A stretch of 15,840 nt of DNA from Stephanodiscus triporus (GCA_036939755.1 JALLAZ010000411.1:1-15840), one strand, 5' to 3'. Numbered from the stretch's first letter, positions 1-7,806 are shown. Numbers and translations: made by a program. The notes: generated by a model not told the origin, from the letters alone.

Positions 1-180
1 CAAATTGCCGCAACCTTTCACGGTCTGTCCGGTTTGATTTTTTGCTCCCGCCAAAGCACTCAATGTCACGTTTTAGGTTTACCAGTCTTATTTGGTGAAG
101 CTCGACGGCACTCCAGATTTGAGATGGTTTCTCGCCTACGTAGGAATTCATTGGATCTTCTCAGCATGGACCCAACGGGT

Positions 181-200
181 TCACGTGACTACACGTGTAG
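181..200. promoter_or_regulatory. Two abutting CACGTG palindromes (E-box/G-box-like)
   Basis: Positions 181-188 (TCACGTGA) and 189-200 (CTACACGTGTAG) are each perfect palindromes, and they touch with no gap. Each contains a CACGTG core, at 182-187 and 192-197, exactly 10 bp apart or about one helical turn. CACGTG is a known binding core for bHLH and bZIP factors. The pair lies about 215 bp upstream of the TATA box of the secreted-protein gene at 475. A reverse CCAAT (ATTGG) follows near 208-213. Which gene it serves is inferred, and a gene left of the window is possible. Confidence 0.45.
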
Positions 201-260
201 TTCGTGTGATTGGGTACAAAACACCATCTCAAAAATGAGATTGCAATAATCCATCTGGTC

Positions 261-313
261 ATTTTTTCGTCAAATGACCCGCCCTTTCTCCTTTTTTCGG
301 CAAAATGAGTCGC
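261..313. repeat. Imperfect direct repeat in promoter region
   Basis: Two similar stretches, about 261-282 and 291-313, share the pattern TTTTTTCG-(G/T)-C-AAA-(A)-TGA-N2-CGC. They are spaced 30 bp start to start. The second copy contains TGAGTC, which resembles a bZIP half-site. They lie 100-155 bp upstream of the TATA box at 414. A regulatory role is a guess; the repetition itself is visible. Confidence 0.4.
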
Positions 314-413
314 GAATGGTGCGGCGAAGGCACAAAAGGGCAAAAGTCGCATGTGGGAAGGTGGGCACCGTATCGGTCAAACTAACATCACAGTCTCTCA
401 TAAAACTTCAAGC

Positions 414-420
414 TATAAAA
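414..420 (+). promoter_or_regulatory. TATA box for the secreted-protein gene
   Basis: TATAAAA at 414-420 stands 55 bp before the ATG at 475. That spacing would put transcription start near 440-450 with a short leader. It also argues that the upstream in-frame ATGs near 274 and 314 are not used, since they lie before the promoter element. Confidence 0.6.
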
Positions 421-474
421 ACATCAACACAAGATCAAGCGTTTGCCATTACCCTTCATTCTACCGTCGTCATC

Positions 475-1074
475 ATGGCACTTACAACCCGCTTCCTCAT
501 GTCCGCGCTCGTCATCCTCGGGACCGTCACACACAGCCACGGCCAGGTTGTCACGCAAGTTGCCGTGGTGCAGCTCCGTGATGCATGTAGTGGGCTAAAT
601 GAACAAGCACTCGAATCTGGCGCGAATTGCGACTACCGTGCAGTCCCAAACGCGAAATGCGAAGTCGCATTCGTCGATTTCGAAGAATGGACTTGCGTTG
701 AAGAACTTTATGACAATGAAACCACTTTGATTTGCAAGTGTCCTATCGACAACACCGTGTGTCCTATCGACAACACCGTCATAAATGGCTGTGTCACGAA
801 CGCACTTGGAGTCTGCAAGATGGACTCGCCGTCCGCCGACTATGACGGCTTCGCCATCATATGCGTTGATCCCGACCCCGGCACCGGGTTCACCAGCATA
901 ACCAACAATAAGTATAAGCCGTATGCGTATCTCGGGCCTCTTGACAATAAGTTCACATATGCGGCCATCTGGACATGGAATTACAACGGCGCGAGCGACC
1001 AGACCCAATGGAATAACAACGGCAAGAAGGACAGCCAGGCCGTGGGCGAAGTCGTCCTACCTTGCGGACCTTAA
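475..1074 (+). CDS. Small secreted cysteine-rich protein, function unknown
   Basis: This encodes a 199-residue protein of no family I recognise. Residues 1 to about 24 form a classic signal peptide: MALTTRF, a hydrophobic core LMSALVILGTV, then a polar HSHGQ cleavage zone. The protein is therefore probably secreted, periplastidic or cell-surface. The mature part holds 11 cysteines, an N-glycosylation sequon (NET) and an aromatic, Asn-rich C-terminal third (about 148-199), which is compatible with an extracellular disulfide-bonded fold or carbohydrate contact. Residues 89-102 are a perfect tandem of the heptapeptide CPIDNTV. The reading frame stays open upstream to 274, but the TATA box at 414-420, the signal peptide and the good ATCATGG context favour the start at 475. 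No intron is evident. It is tail-to-tail with the Hsp70-like gene, 603 bp apart. Confidence 0.75.
   Translation: MALTTRFLMSALVILGTVTHSHGQVVTQVAVVQLRDACSGLNEQALESGANCDYRAVPNAKCEVAFVDFEEWTCVEELYDNETTLICKCPIDNTVCPIDNTVINGCVTNALGVCKMDSPSADYDGFAIICVDPDPGTGFTSITNNKYKPYAYLGPLDNKFTYAAIWTWNYNGASDQTQWNNNGKKDSQAVGEVVLPCGP
739..780 (+). repeat. 21-bp in-frame tandem duplication
   Basis: Unit 1 (739-759) and unit 2 (760-780) differ only at the last base (G versus C). Each encodes CPIDNTV, and the duplication is in frame in the secreted-protein gene. Near-identity suggests it is recent. It adds one cysteine, giving an odd total of 11. Confidence 0.9.
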
Positions 1075-1677
1075 TTGATCTCCTTTTTGTCGTCCCAGGA
1101 TGCATTTGCATTTTCGTGATGAAGTTAGGGTTTGATGCATGTCTTTTCATGTGTATCTACAAGTTAACTATTAAGAATGATGTTGTAATCTGTTATCTTG
1201 GATATGCACATTTCGTCCCTAAAAGAGTGTCTAGTTTCCGTTTTCTTTGAAGGAAATGAGTGTGAAAAAGATGGCGCTCCTCAATCCGATGCTTGGCCTC
1301 ACATGTGAAAAAACATGCGAATGTTTTTATTGACTTGTGTGAGATGCTCTGTGTGCCCCGAGAAGACCATGCAAAGTGACGCGCTGGACGACACCCACGC
1401 AGGCTTCTCAGTCTCTTGCACGGCTTTCGATGGTCATACGGTGAGCACCATAGCTCTTAGACGAATGACTGTGGCGAGGCCAACAACACCCGAGTAGAAC
1501 TCAAGTCGTGGCAAACAAATCGCTTCATGGACTTAACTGCAGCTGAGAGAGTTGATCCCTTCCGCGAATAAAAAGTCTACGCGGTGGTACTGAGCAGCGA
1601 TAGGATCTGCACTCAACGCAGAACTCAAGTTATGAAACACTTCGCATGATTGACCGATACTGTAGAAAGATGCTACG
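1075..1677. other. Gene-free spacer between convergent genes
   Basis: This stretch must contain the 3' ends of the secreted-protein gene (+) and the Hsp70-like gene (-). No open frame here has recognisable domain content or good codon character; the longest forward one (1315-1497) reads as noise. A small perfect hairpin lies at 1309-1328. An AATAAA at 1567-1572 (+) is far from either stop. I see no RNA gene or mobile element. Confidence 0.6.
1309..1328. other. Perfect 8-bp hairpin with GCGA loop
   Basis: AAAAACAT (1309-1316), loop GCGA (1317-1320), then ATGTTTTT (1321-1328). GCGA fits the stable GNRA tetraloop class if transcribed on the + strand. It lies in the spacer between convergent 3' ends. 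The arms are A/T-rich and it could be chance. Confidence 0.3.
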
Positions 1678-4089
1678 TTACAGTTCGTCATTTGCGTGAG
1701 AGATGTCTACATCTCTGAATGCAACTCTAGCCGTAATGTACAAGGCAAACGAGATGATGCAACATATCGCAAGAGATATTTCCGTCCCGGAGCATCCAGG
1801 ATCCTTCTCCTCTTCCTCGTAAAAGCGTTCGATATCCTTTGGGATGTCATTGGCGCTACCATCCCGCGATGCCTTTTCCCTGAGATATCTCCGTCTTTTT
1901 TCGCGATGATCTGGGTCTTTCTCGTCGTATACGGACACGGTAAACTCTCCGCTCGTTACCAACGTCATTCCGATTTTCACCTGTCTAACTTTGACATACT
2001 CGCCGTCATCTTCCTCGGTCAAGCGGCACAGGAGGAAATCGAACACTCCCATGCATTGAAACACATCTCCCGGACCAATCTGCTCCACCGCAATTACTGT
2101 CACGCCAGGCTGGTCCGCGGCGGCCAATGTGAAGTCCGCGTTTCCCATGGCTGGCAGAGGAGCATCTTTCTGCAAAATGGGGACATAATATCCTTGGTTC
2201 TCTCCATCGACTTCGGGATGTATGATCTGACCTTTCGTGAATGGCGCAACTTTGCGTGCATCCATGTCGTGAGTCACAAAAATGGAACTGACCCATACAC
2301 CTATTGAGTGGGGCAATACGTCCATCATCATGGCATTCCTAAGCTCCCACAAAGGAACTAATCCCGAAACTAACGCTGCCTGTATGGCCAAACCTTGAGC
2401 GACGGCCGTTTCTGCGGAGATCGACGTGCATAACTCGGGCGGGACGGGAGGGGGGAATCTACGACGGAGCATGGATCGTACGGTCGGTATGTGAGTGGAA
2501 GCCCCGACGAGCACAACCTCGTGTATTAAAGTGGTGCGGTGGCGAGATTCAAATGCCGCCAACGCATCCTCCACAACACGCTCTGCACGGTCGACTAACG
2601 GTTGAATAGTGGAATCGAATTCTTGCCTTGTGATTGCTATTGTCTTGCCGCGGAATGTCACATGCGCCTGGGCGATTCCCGCAGGGTTTCTGCCCTCACT
2701 CTTGTCGTCGGTGTTGCCACACAGCTCCTCTTTGGCTCGACGACACTCGTATATGAGTTCTCGGTGTTCGGAAGCTTTCCACGTCGATTCCCCTCCCGAC
2801 GCGGTCGAACTTGGCGAATGCATATTCCAAATGTAACGAGCGAGCAATTCGTCAATGTCATCGCCTCCTAAGCGTCTATCACCGGCGGTGGCGATGACAC
2901 GGAATTGCACCTTGTTCGTCTTCCCGAAATCTATCGTGGCGATCGTAACGTCCGTGGTTCCGCCGCCCATATCGAAAACCAAAATGTTCTTCTCTCCGGC
3001 ATCATTTCCATCGGAACGGTCGACATTCGGAGAACCTGCCGGCGCAGTCGGCGACACGAATAGCCCATATGCCATCGCCGCGGCGGTGGATTCCGTCATG
3101 ACGCTCACGTGCCCTCCGAATCCGGCATCCTTCGCCGCATTCCGTATGGCCGCTCGTTGCGCGTGGCCGTAGTGAGCTGGAACCCCGATGACGCAGTTGC
3201 GTATTTGAGACGTGACGCCCTCTTGCAGCCCGGGAGCTTGAATTTTCGATCGGTTGTCGTTTGTGAGAAACTCGAATGCCGCTATGCGAATGGCGTGCAA
3301 AAGGATAGTGGTGACTTGCAACGGTGTGACTAAAATCTCCGACGGATTACCGGGGGCATCGGAGGAAGTATGTTCGCCATTCATTGGCTGTATTCTAATG
3401 GCGACCCCTTCTTTCAGTTCTTCACATGCATGAGATCGATTCGCCGTTTCTCTGGGTGCATCGGTGGTATCGCCGAGCACATCAAAGAAATCGTCACGTA
3501 AATTGTCTCCGACGTCACTATGCGGTCTTCCATCGTTCCTCTCATTCTCAGAATCGTCCTCGTTCATATCCGTAACACATTCGAATGGCAACGAATTCCA
3601 GAATTCTGGATCGCTCGACTTCAACTCCTCGGCTTGCCTGGGCGTCATCCCCACCACGCGCTTGAATGACGTGACCAGCGCTCTCGAGCGAAGACTTCGT
3701 TCGCCGGACAATTCGTCGCCGTCCGCGTCGTCGTCCGATCGAGTTGCCGCATACCCTACTATCGCGGACAGACCGCGACTTCTCATAATCGAAGACGTCG
3801 ACCCGAAACATCTCAAGCGCGAGATCCCGCCGTCAACATCGTCGATTGCATCATCGCGACGAAACGAAACCGCCGAAGGGACGATCTTCCCCCCCTTGCG
3901 TATGCCGACGTTTGCTGCGGGCGGCGGACGCGCCAAATTTTCGTGCCCCAGCCGTAGGACCTTGCATCGCGATCGCGATATATCCCATACCGCGGCGGTG
4001 CAGTTGCTCGTGCCGAGATCAATTCCTATCCAACCGCCTTCGGTGTTGATGTCGTCCGCTGTCATTATTGGCCTATCAGAGAGTATCAT
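1678..4089 (-). CDS. Divergent Hsp70-family protein with C-terminal membrane anchor and NDEL end
   Basis: This 803-residue protein has the ATPase signatures of Hsp70: phosphate loop 1 IGIDLGTSN (21-29), CVIGVPAHY (299-307), TESTAAAMAYGL (332-343), phosphate loop 2 FDMGGGTTDV (372-381), RRLGGDDID (405-413) and the adenosine motif VGASTHIPTVR (528-538). Between loop 1 and VPAHY there are about 280 residues, against roughly 135 in ordinary Hsp70. The extra part includes a strongly acidic, probably disordered insertion (about 115-245). After a shortened beta-type substrate domain (about 590-720) there is no recognisable helical lid. A charged linker (722-770) leads instead to a hydrophobic segment 771-791 and a 12-residue tail ending NDEL. 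No N-terminal signal peptide is visible. An in-frame TAG lies one codon upstream of the first ATG, so the start is 4089 or the ATG at 4065 (residue 9). It is divergent from CRY-DASH across 120 bp. Confidence 0.88.
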   Translation of the reverse strand: MILSDRPIMTADDINTEGGWIGIDLGTSNCTAAVWDISRSRCKVLRLGHENLARPPPAANVGIRKGGKIVPSAVSFRRDDAIDDVDGGISRLRCFGSTSSIMRSRGLSAIVGYAATRSDDDADGDELSGERSLRSRALVTSFKRVVGMTPRQAEELKSSDPEFWNSLPFECVTDMNEDDSENERNDGRPHSDVGDNLRDDFFDVLGDTTDAPRETANRSHACEELKEGVAIRIQPMNGEHTSSDAPGNPSEILVTPLQVTTILLHAIRIAAFEFLTNDNRSKIQAPGLQEGVTSQIRNCVIGVPAHYGHAQRAAIRNAAKDAGFGGHVSVMTESTAAAMAYGLFVSPTAPAGSPNVDRSDGNDAGEKNILVFDMGGGTTDVTIATIDFGKTNKVQFRVIATAGDRRLGGDDIDELLARYIWNMHSPSSTASGGESTWKASEHRELIYECRRAKEELCGNTDDKSEGRNPAGIAQAHVTFRGKTIAITRQEFDSTIQPLVDRAERVVEDALAAFESRHRTTLIHEVVLVGASTHIPTVRSMLRRRFPPPVPPELCTSISAETAVAQGLAIQAALVSGLVPLWELRNAMMMDVLPHSIGVWVSSIFVTHDMDARKVAPFTKGQIIHPEVDGENQGYYVPILQKDAPLPAMGNADFTLAAADQPGVTVIAVEQIGPGDVFQCMGVFDFLLCRLTEEDDGEYVKVRQVKIGMTLVTSGEFTVSVYDEKDPDHREKRRRYLREKASRDGSANDIPKDIERFYEEEEKDPGCSGTEISLAICCIISFALYITARVAFRDVDISHANDEL

Positions 4090-4209
4090 ACTCTAGTAGA
4101 TACGGTCTGAGGTGTATTTTTTGTACATACTCTATTCGCTTACGATACGTATTTTTTCATTTTTACCACACATGCGAAAGCAAACAAACCCTGAACGAAA
4201 TCATAAATC
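4066..4209. promoter_or_regulatory. Compact divergent promoter, Hsp70-like / CRY-DASH
   Basis: Only 120 bp separate the outermost ATGs (144 bp if the Hsp70-like gene starts at 4065). CATACTCTA occurs twice in the same orientation, at 4087-4095 and 4126-4134. The first copy is also half of a palindrome with 7-bp arms, AGAGTAT-C-ATACTCT (4080-4094), which covers the first Hsp70 ATG. GTATTTTTT also occurs twice, near 4113-4121 and 4149-4157. A clear TATA box is absent. Both genes must be driven from here unless distal elements exist. Confidence 0.55.
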
Positions 4210-5916
4210 ATGCATGTTCGACTTATCTGGCACAGGCGAGATCTGAGAATACAGGACAACGAGCTGTATCACCGCGAGGGTGCAACCGAGATCCACAGTC
4301 TATTCGTCTTCGACCCGTCGGACTACTCGCCGAGGTCGACGGGCATACTCTCCGACGGACGACGGGAGCTCCGATGCATCACCCACGGACCCCACTTCGC
4401 TCGTCGTCTGCGGGATGCCGTGCTTTCCCTTAGGCGGAACCTGAGGGATCTGGGGGGGGAATTGATCGTGCGAGTCGGTGATCCGTTGCATGTCATCCCG
4501 AGTCTCGTCCGGGAGCTGCGAGTGGGAGAGGTCGCGTGGTCGGAAATACCCGGATATTACGAGTGCGTCGAATCGACGAGGCTTAAAGACGTCCTGCTTC
4601 GATCCGTTCGGTGCGGGGTGTACACGACGTGCTCCTCGACTCTCGTCCATCCAGACGATCTCCCGAGGGATCGTCGGACGTGGCAGGAGCTGGCCCGGCC
4701 AAAGGAAAAGCCGAAGAAGCGAAAACCAAAGGCATTCGCCGCTGCTGCTGCGCCGCCCATAGTGGTAGTCAACGGTCATGAATCATCTTCGATTGCAACG
4801 AACGTTGATGGGAAAAGGTTCGATGGCATGCCTAGAATCATGGGCGATTATCGAAGGGCGGCACGGACATGTGCTACGGTGAGAGAGTTGTTCCGAAAAC
4901 CGAAACTGCAACAGATCGGCAAGGCGGTTCCGGGCATTGACGTGGGAGAGATCCCCTCCTTGGAAGAATTACTACGGCCTCTTCTAGAAACGTCCGTGCC
5001 ACTCCTCGGGTGTTTATCTAAGGAGCTGACACGGGATCTAGTCGAATCCGCCAATATTTTATCGCAAGGAGAGGAATGCTGTAACATGGAAGAACAATCC
5101 ATCCGGCATCTTCGTGATTTCGTTCGTAATCACGCGGCAACGGCCAACAGGAGCTTGTGCGATGTCTCGAATAATCATTCATCCAAATTGAGCGTCTCTC
5201 TGGCTCTGGGACTATTGTCGCCGCGACAAGTCTATCATTGCGTCAGGCAACAACAGGACGAAGTCGAAAATGCGGAGACTCTCGACTGGATCATTTCGCA
5301 CATGGAAATACGCGATTTCTTCATATTCGACTCGTTCCGGAACGGGTCATCCGCGCATCGTTTGCGTCCCACGGAGCCCGCCCACAAGCCAAAACGCGCA
5401 CCTCGAGAATGGCTGCCACTGTCGACGAATGAGGATGCATTCAGGCTGTGGGCGAGCGGCAAGACCAACCTACCGCTCGTGGATGCTGGCATGAAGGAGC
5501 TCGTAACGACCGGGTACGTCTCCAATCGGGTGAGGCAGAATCTGGCGTCGGTGCTGACGAAGGACATGAAGCTCGATTGGAGGCTCGGGGCTGAATTTTT
5601 CCAGCTGTGCTTGGAAGATCACTGCCCGGCCGCGAATTACGGCAATTGGATGTACTTCGCCGGAGTCGGAGGCGATCCGAAGGATCGACATTTCAGGACC
5701 GTGTCCCAGGCTCGTCGGTATGACCCGGACGGAAGGTATGTTCGAAAATGGATTGATAGGTACAGAATGAGGGATGTCGGTGAGGATGATATCGAGGTCA
5801 TGTTGCGCCCTTGGGATTTCCTTAATGATTGGGGCGCGCCCATAGTGCCTCCGGAGACTCAGCTGACATGGCATGATCGAGAGAGATTAAAGAATACCGG
5901 AAGGCTATGCGACTAA
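4210..5916 (+). CDS. CRY-DASH family photolyase/cryptochrome (divergent)
   Basis: This 568-residue flavoprotein has an N-terminal photolyase alpha/beta domain (about 1-160; opening VRLIWHRRDLRIQDNEL, then LFVFDP at 31-36). A basic linker (163-176, KEKPKKRKPK) could act as a nuclear signal. The FAD-binding helical domain spans about 275-515. FAD-domain marks include SSKLSVSLALG (324-334), LSPRQVY (336-342), RDFF (368-371), LPLVDAGMKELVTTGYVSNRVRQN (within 421-444), LDWRLGAEFF (455-464), NYGNWMYFAGVG (476-487) and YDPDGRYVRKW (504-514). The set is typical of the DASH clade, whose members repair CPDs mainly in single-stranded or looped DNA and may signal light. Residues usually contacting the lesion are changed: the ELLWRDFF-type motif reads HMEIRDFF, and SPW reads SVS. 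No plastid transit peptide is seen. An in-frame TAA one codon before ATC-ATG fixes this start. It is tail-to-tail with Rpt5, 260 bp apart, with nothing evident between. Confidence 0.9.
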   Translation: MHVRLIWHRRDLRIQDNELYHREGATEIHSLFVFDPSDYSPRSTGILSDGRRELRCITHGPHFARRLRDAVLSLRRNLRDLGGELIVRVGDPLHVIPSLVRELRVGEVAWSEIPGYYECVESTRLKDVLLRSVRCGVYTTCSSTLVHPDDLPRDRRTWQELARPKEKPKKRKPKAFAAAAAPPIVVVNGHESSSIATNVDGKRFDGMPRIMGDYRRAARTCATVRELFRKPKLQQIGKAVPGIDVGEIPSLEELLRPLLETSVPLLGCLSKELTRDLVESANILSQGEECCNMEEQSIRHLRDFVRNHAATANRSLCDVSNNHSSKLSVSLALGLLSPRQVYHCVRQQQDEVENAETLDWIISHMEIRDFFIFDSFRNGSSAHRLRPTEPAHKPKRAPREWLPLSTNEDAFRLWASGKTNLPLVDAGMKELVTTGYVSNRVRQNLASVLTKDMKLDWRLGAEFFQLCLEDHCPAANYGNWMYFAGVGGDPKDRHFRTVSQARRYDPDGRYVRKWIDRYRMRDVGEDDIEVMLRPWDFLNDWGAPIVPPETQLTWHDRERLKNTGRLCD

Positions 5917-6176
5917 TCAATTTATACGGGCAAGAAAATTCCTGTTCGTTCTCTCGCTTACTTGTGACTCGGATAGAGCAATAGCGAATGAAATAACGAA
6001 CATTCGATACGGCAGTCTGATAAATAGGGTGGTGCTTTTTTACTATCATAATTAATGCGAGACCAGTTCGAGCATGATTTCGAAGGTTGGAAGACCTTTC
6101 TCCTTTCCAGCCTCGTGCCTTGTTTCGACACGCCTCCCATCTTTCATCAGACGGATTTCCTCACCCCTCTCCCCAC

Positions 6177-7679
6177 CTACGCGAAGTAATCCAACGACCC
6201 CTTCTTCTTCGCCGCCACCTCGCTTATTGCCTCGATGAAGTCCTCGTGCACAATCTCCGACCTCTCCCCCCGAAGCGCGAGCATCCCCGCCTCGACGCAC
6301 ACCGCCTTGAGCTGCGCACCGTTGAAATCCTCGCAGCTTCGCGCTAGCTCCTCGAATACGACCTCCCCGGAAACGTTCATCTTGCGGGAGTGTATGCGAA
6401 GGATCTTCACGCGCGCGTCCTCCGGGGGATGGGGCAGCTCGATCTTCCGATCGAGACGTCCGGATCGGAGCAGTGCCGGATCGAGCACGTCCGGTCGATT
6501 CGTGGCGGCGATGACCTTGATCATGTCGTTCGAACTGAATCCGTCGAGCTGACTCAATAGCTCGAGCATCGTGCGCTGAACCTCCCTGTCACCGGACTGA
6601 TCCCCGCCGAATCGCTTCGTGCCGATGGCGTCGAGCTCGTCGATGAATATGATCGCCCCGCACGAGGTTCCGTCGGCGATCTTCTCCTTGGCGAGCTCGA
6701 ACGCGTCCCGTATTAGCTTGGCGCCGTCCCCGATGAACATCTGCACGAGCTGCGGACCGGCGAGCTTCAGGAAAACTGCGTTCGTCTGGTTGGCGCACGC
6801 GCGAGCCAACAGTGTCTTCCCGGTGCCGGGCGGACCGTGTAGGAGCACCCCCTTGGGCGGCTTGATCCCGATGGTGTCGAACATGGACTTGTGCGTCATG
6901 GGCAACACGATCGCCTCTATGAGCTCCTGTATCTGCTTGTCGCATCCGCCGATGTCGGAATACTCCTCCGTCGGGCGCTCGTCGACCTCCATCGCCTTGA
7001 CCCTCGAGTCGAATTCCGCGGGCAGCTTCTCGAGTATCAGGTACGAGTCCTTGTTCGTCCCGACGAGGTCGGACGGCCGCAGCTCCTTGGGGTCGACGAG
7101 TCCCGGGACCGGGAGGTATATCGTCTGCCTCGTCGACGTGCGTATCACCGCGCTCCTGGTCTTGCGCTGGGCGTCGACGTCCGTCGCCCCCCCCTCCTCC
7201 ATGTCCTCGTCGTCGTCGAGTCCGTCCTCCGCCTCCGGCTCGAGGACCTCCACGACGTTCCCGACGAGGTACGGCAGCTGCTTGTTCAATTTCACCTTCT
7301 CGATATTCTCCCGAATACGTTCCCTCTGTCCCCGGCTCTCGTGATTGATCCTCTGGATGTCGCTCCGGAATATGCGTATCTCGTTGTCGATGAGCTGGGT
7401 GCGCTGTCGCAGCTCCGCGATCGACATGGACGACGTCTCGTCGTCGATCATCGCGTCGTCCTCGTCCACCGCGACGTCGTCGTTGTTATCGGCGCGTGCG
7501 GCGGCGGCGGCGGCGGGGGGGGGAGCGCCATCGCGCCCGTCGGACCCCTCGCCGCCGGGCTTGTCGTCGTTCCCGTCGCCCCCGCCGCCTGTTCCCCCGG
7601 CATCGCCGCCGTCGCCGCCACCGGCGGCCGCGTCGTTGGAGTCGCCCCAGATATCGGCGCCCTCGAGGTCGTCGCTCAT
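6177..7679 (-). CDS. RPT5: 26S proteasome regulatory ATPase subunit Rpt5 (PSMC3, 6A)
   Basis: This is one of six AAA+ ATPases of the 19S base ring, which unfolds ubiquitylated substrates and opens the 20S gate. It has 500 residues against about 430-440 in yeast and human. The excess is an N-terminal Gly/Asp/Ala-rich extension (about 1-80). A coiled coil follows (about 84-130), then an OB domain, with [20 protein letters not shown] at 171-190, a close match to the Rpt5 consensus. Next come the linker [15 protein letters not shown], Walker A GPPGTGKT (282-289), Walker [12 protein letters not shown] (343-353), and the arginine-finger region [21 protein letters not shown] (391-411, one conserved block). 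[16 protein letters not shown] carries about five extra residues before Walker B. The C-terminus is LDYFA, where the usual Rpt5 end is xYYA. The frame is open upstream to 7772, but MSDDLEG at 7679, preceded by an AAC-rich leader, is the likely start. It is divergent from PSMA1. Confidence 0.96.
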   Translation of the reverse strand: MSDDLEGADIWGDSNDAAAGGGDGGDAGGTGGGGDGNDDKPGGEGSDGRDGAPPPAAAAAARADNNDDVAVDEDDAMIDDETSSMSIAELRQRTQLIDNEIRIFRSDIQRINHESRGQRERIRENIEKVKLNKQLPYLVGNVVEVLEPEAEDGLDDDEDMEEGGATDVDAQRKTRSAVIRTSTRQTIYLPVPGLVDPKELRPSDLVGTNKDSYLILEKLPAEFDSRVKAMEVDERPTEEYSDIGGCDKQIQELIEAIVLPMTHKSMFDTIGIKPPKGVLLHGPPGTGKTLLARACANQTNAVFLKLAGPQLVQMFIGDGAKLIRDAFELAKEKIADGTSCGAIIFIDELDAIGTKRFGGDQSGDREVQRTMLELLSQLDGFSSNDMIKVIAATNRPDVLDPALLRSGRLDRKIELPHPPEDARVKILRIHSRKMNVSGEVVFEELARSCEDFNGAQLKAVCVEAGMLALRGERSEIVHEDFIEAISEVAAKKKGSLDYFA

Positions 7680-7806
7680 CGTTGTTGTTGTTGCGTTGTT
7701 ATGTTTTGTTTTTGCGCCAGTCAGGCCGCGGAGGGGTACCGATTGTGCCGGACTCCCGACTTCTCCCAACATTCTTCGCGCTTCTTTCCCGGCCTTTCCT
7801 CAGAGA

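Noticed and set aside
274..474. In-frame N-terminal extension of the secreted protein from the ATG at 274
   Set aside because: It lies before and across the TATA box at 414-420 and would bury the signal peptide; the ATG at 475 has better context.
595..1008. 137-codon minus-strand frame opposite the secreted-protein gene
   Set aside because: Shadow of the real gene; no signal peptide or domain, and Arg/Val-rich as expected from antisense reading.
3464..4096. 210-codon plus-strand frame opposite the Hsp70-like gene
   Set aside because: Ser/Pro-rich antisense shadow of well-identified Hsp70 motifs.
7680..7772. 31-residue N-terminal extension of Rpt5
   Set aside because: MSDDLEG at 7679 is a more natural start with an AAC-rich leader; the extension has no targeting character and would use up the promoter side.
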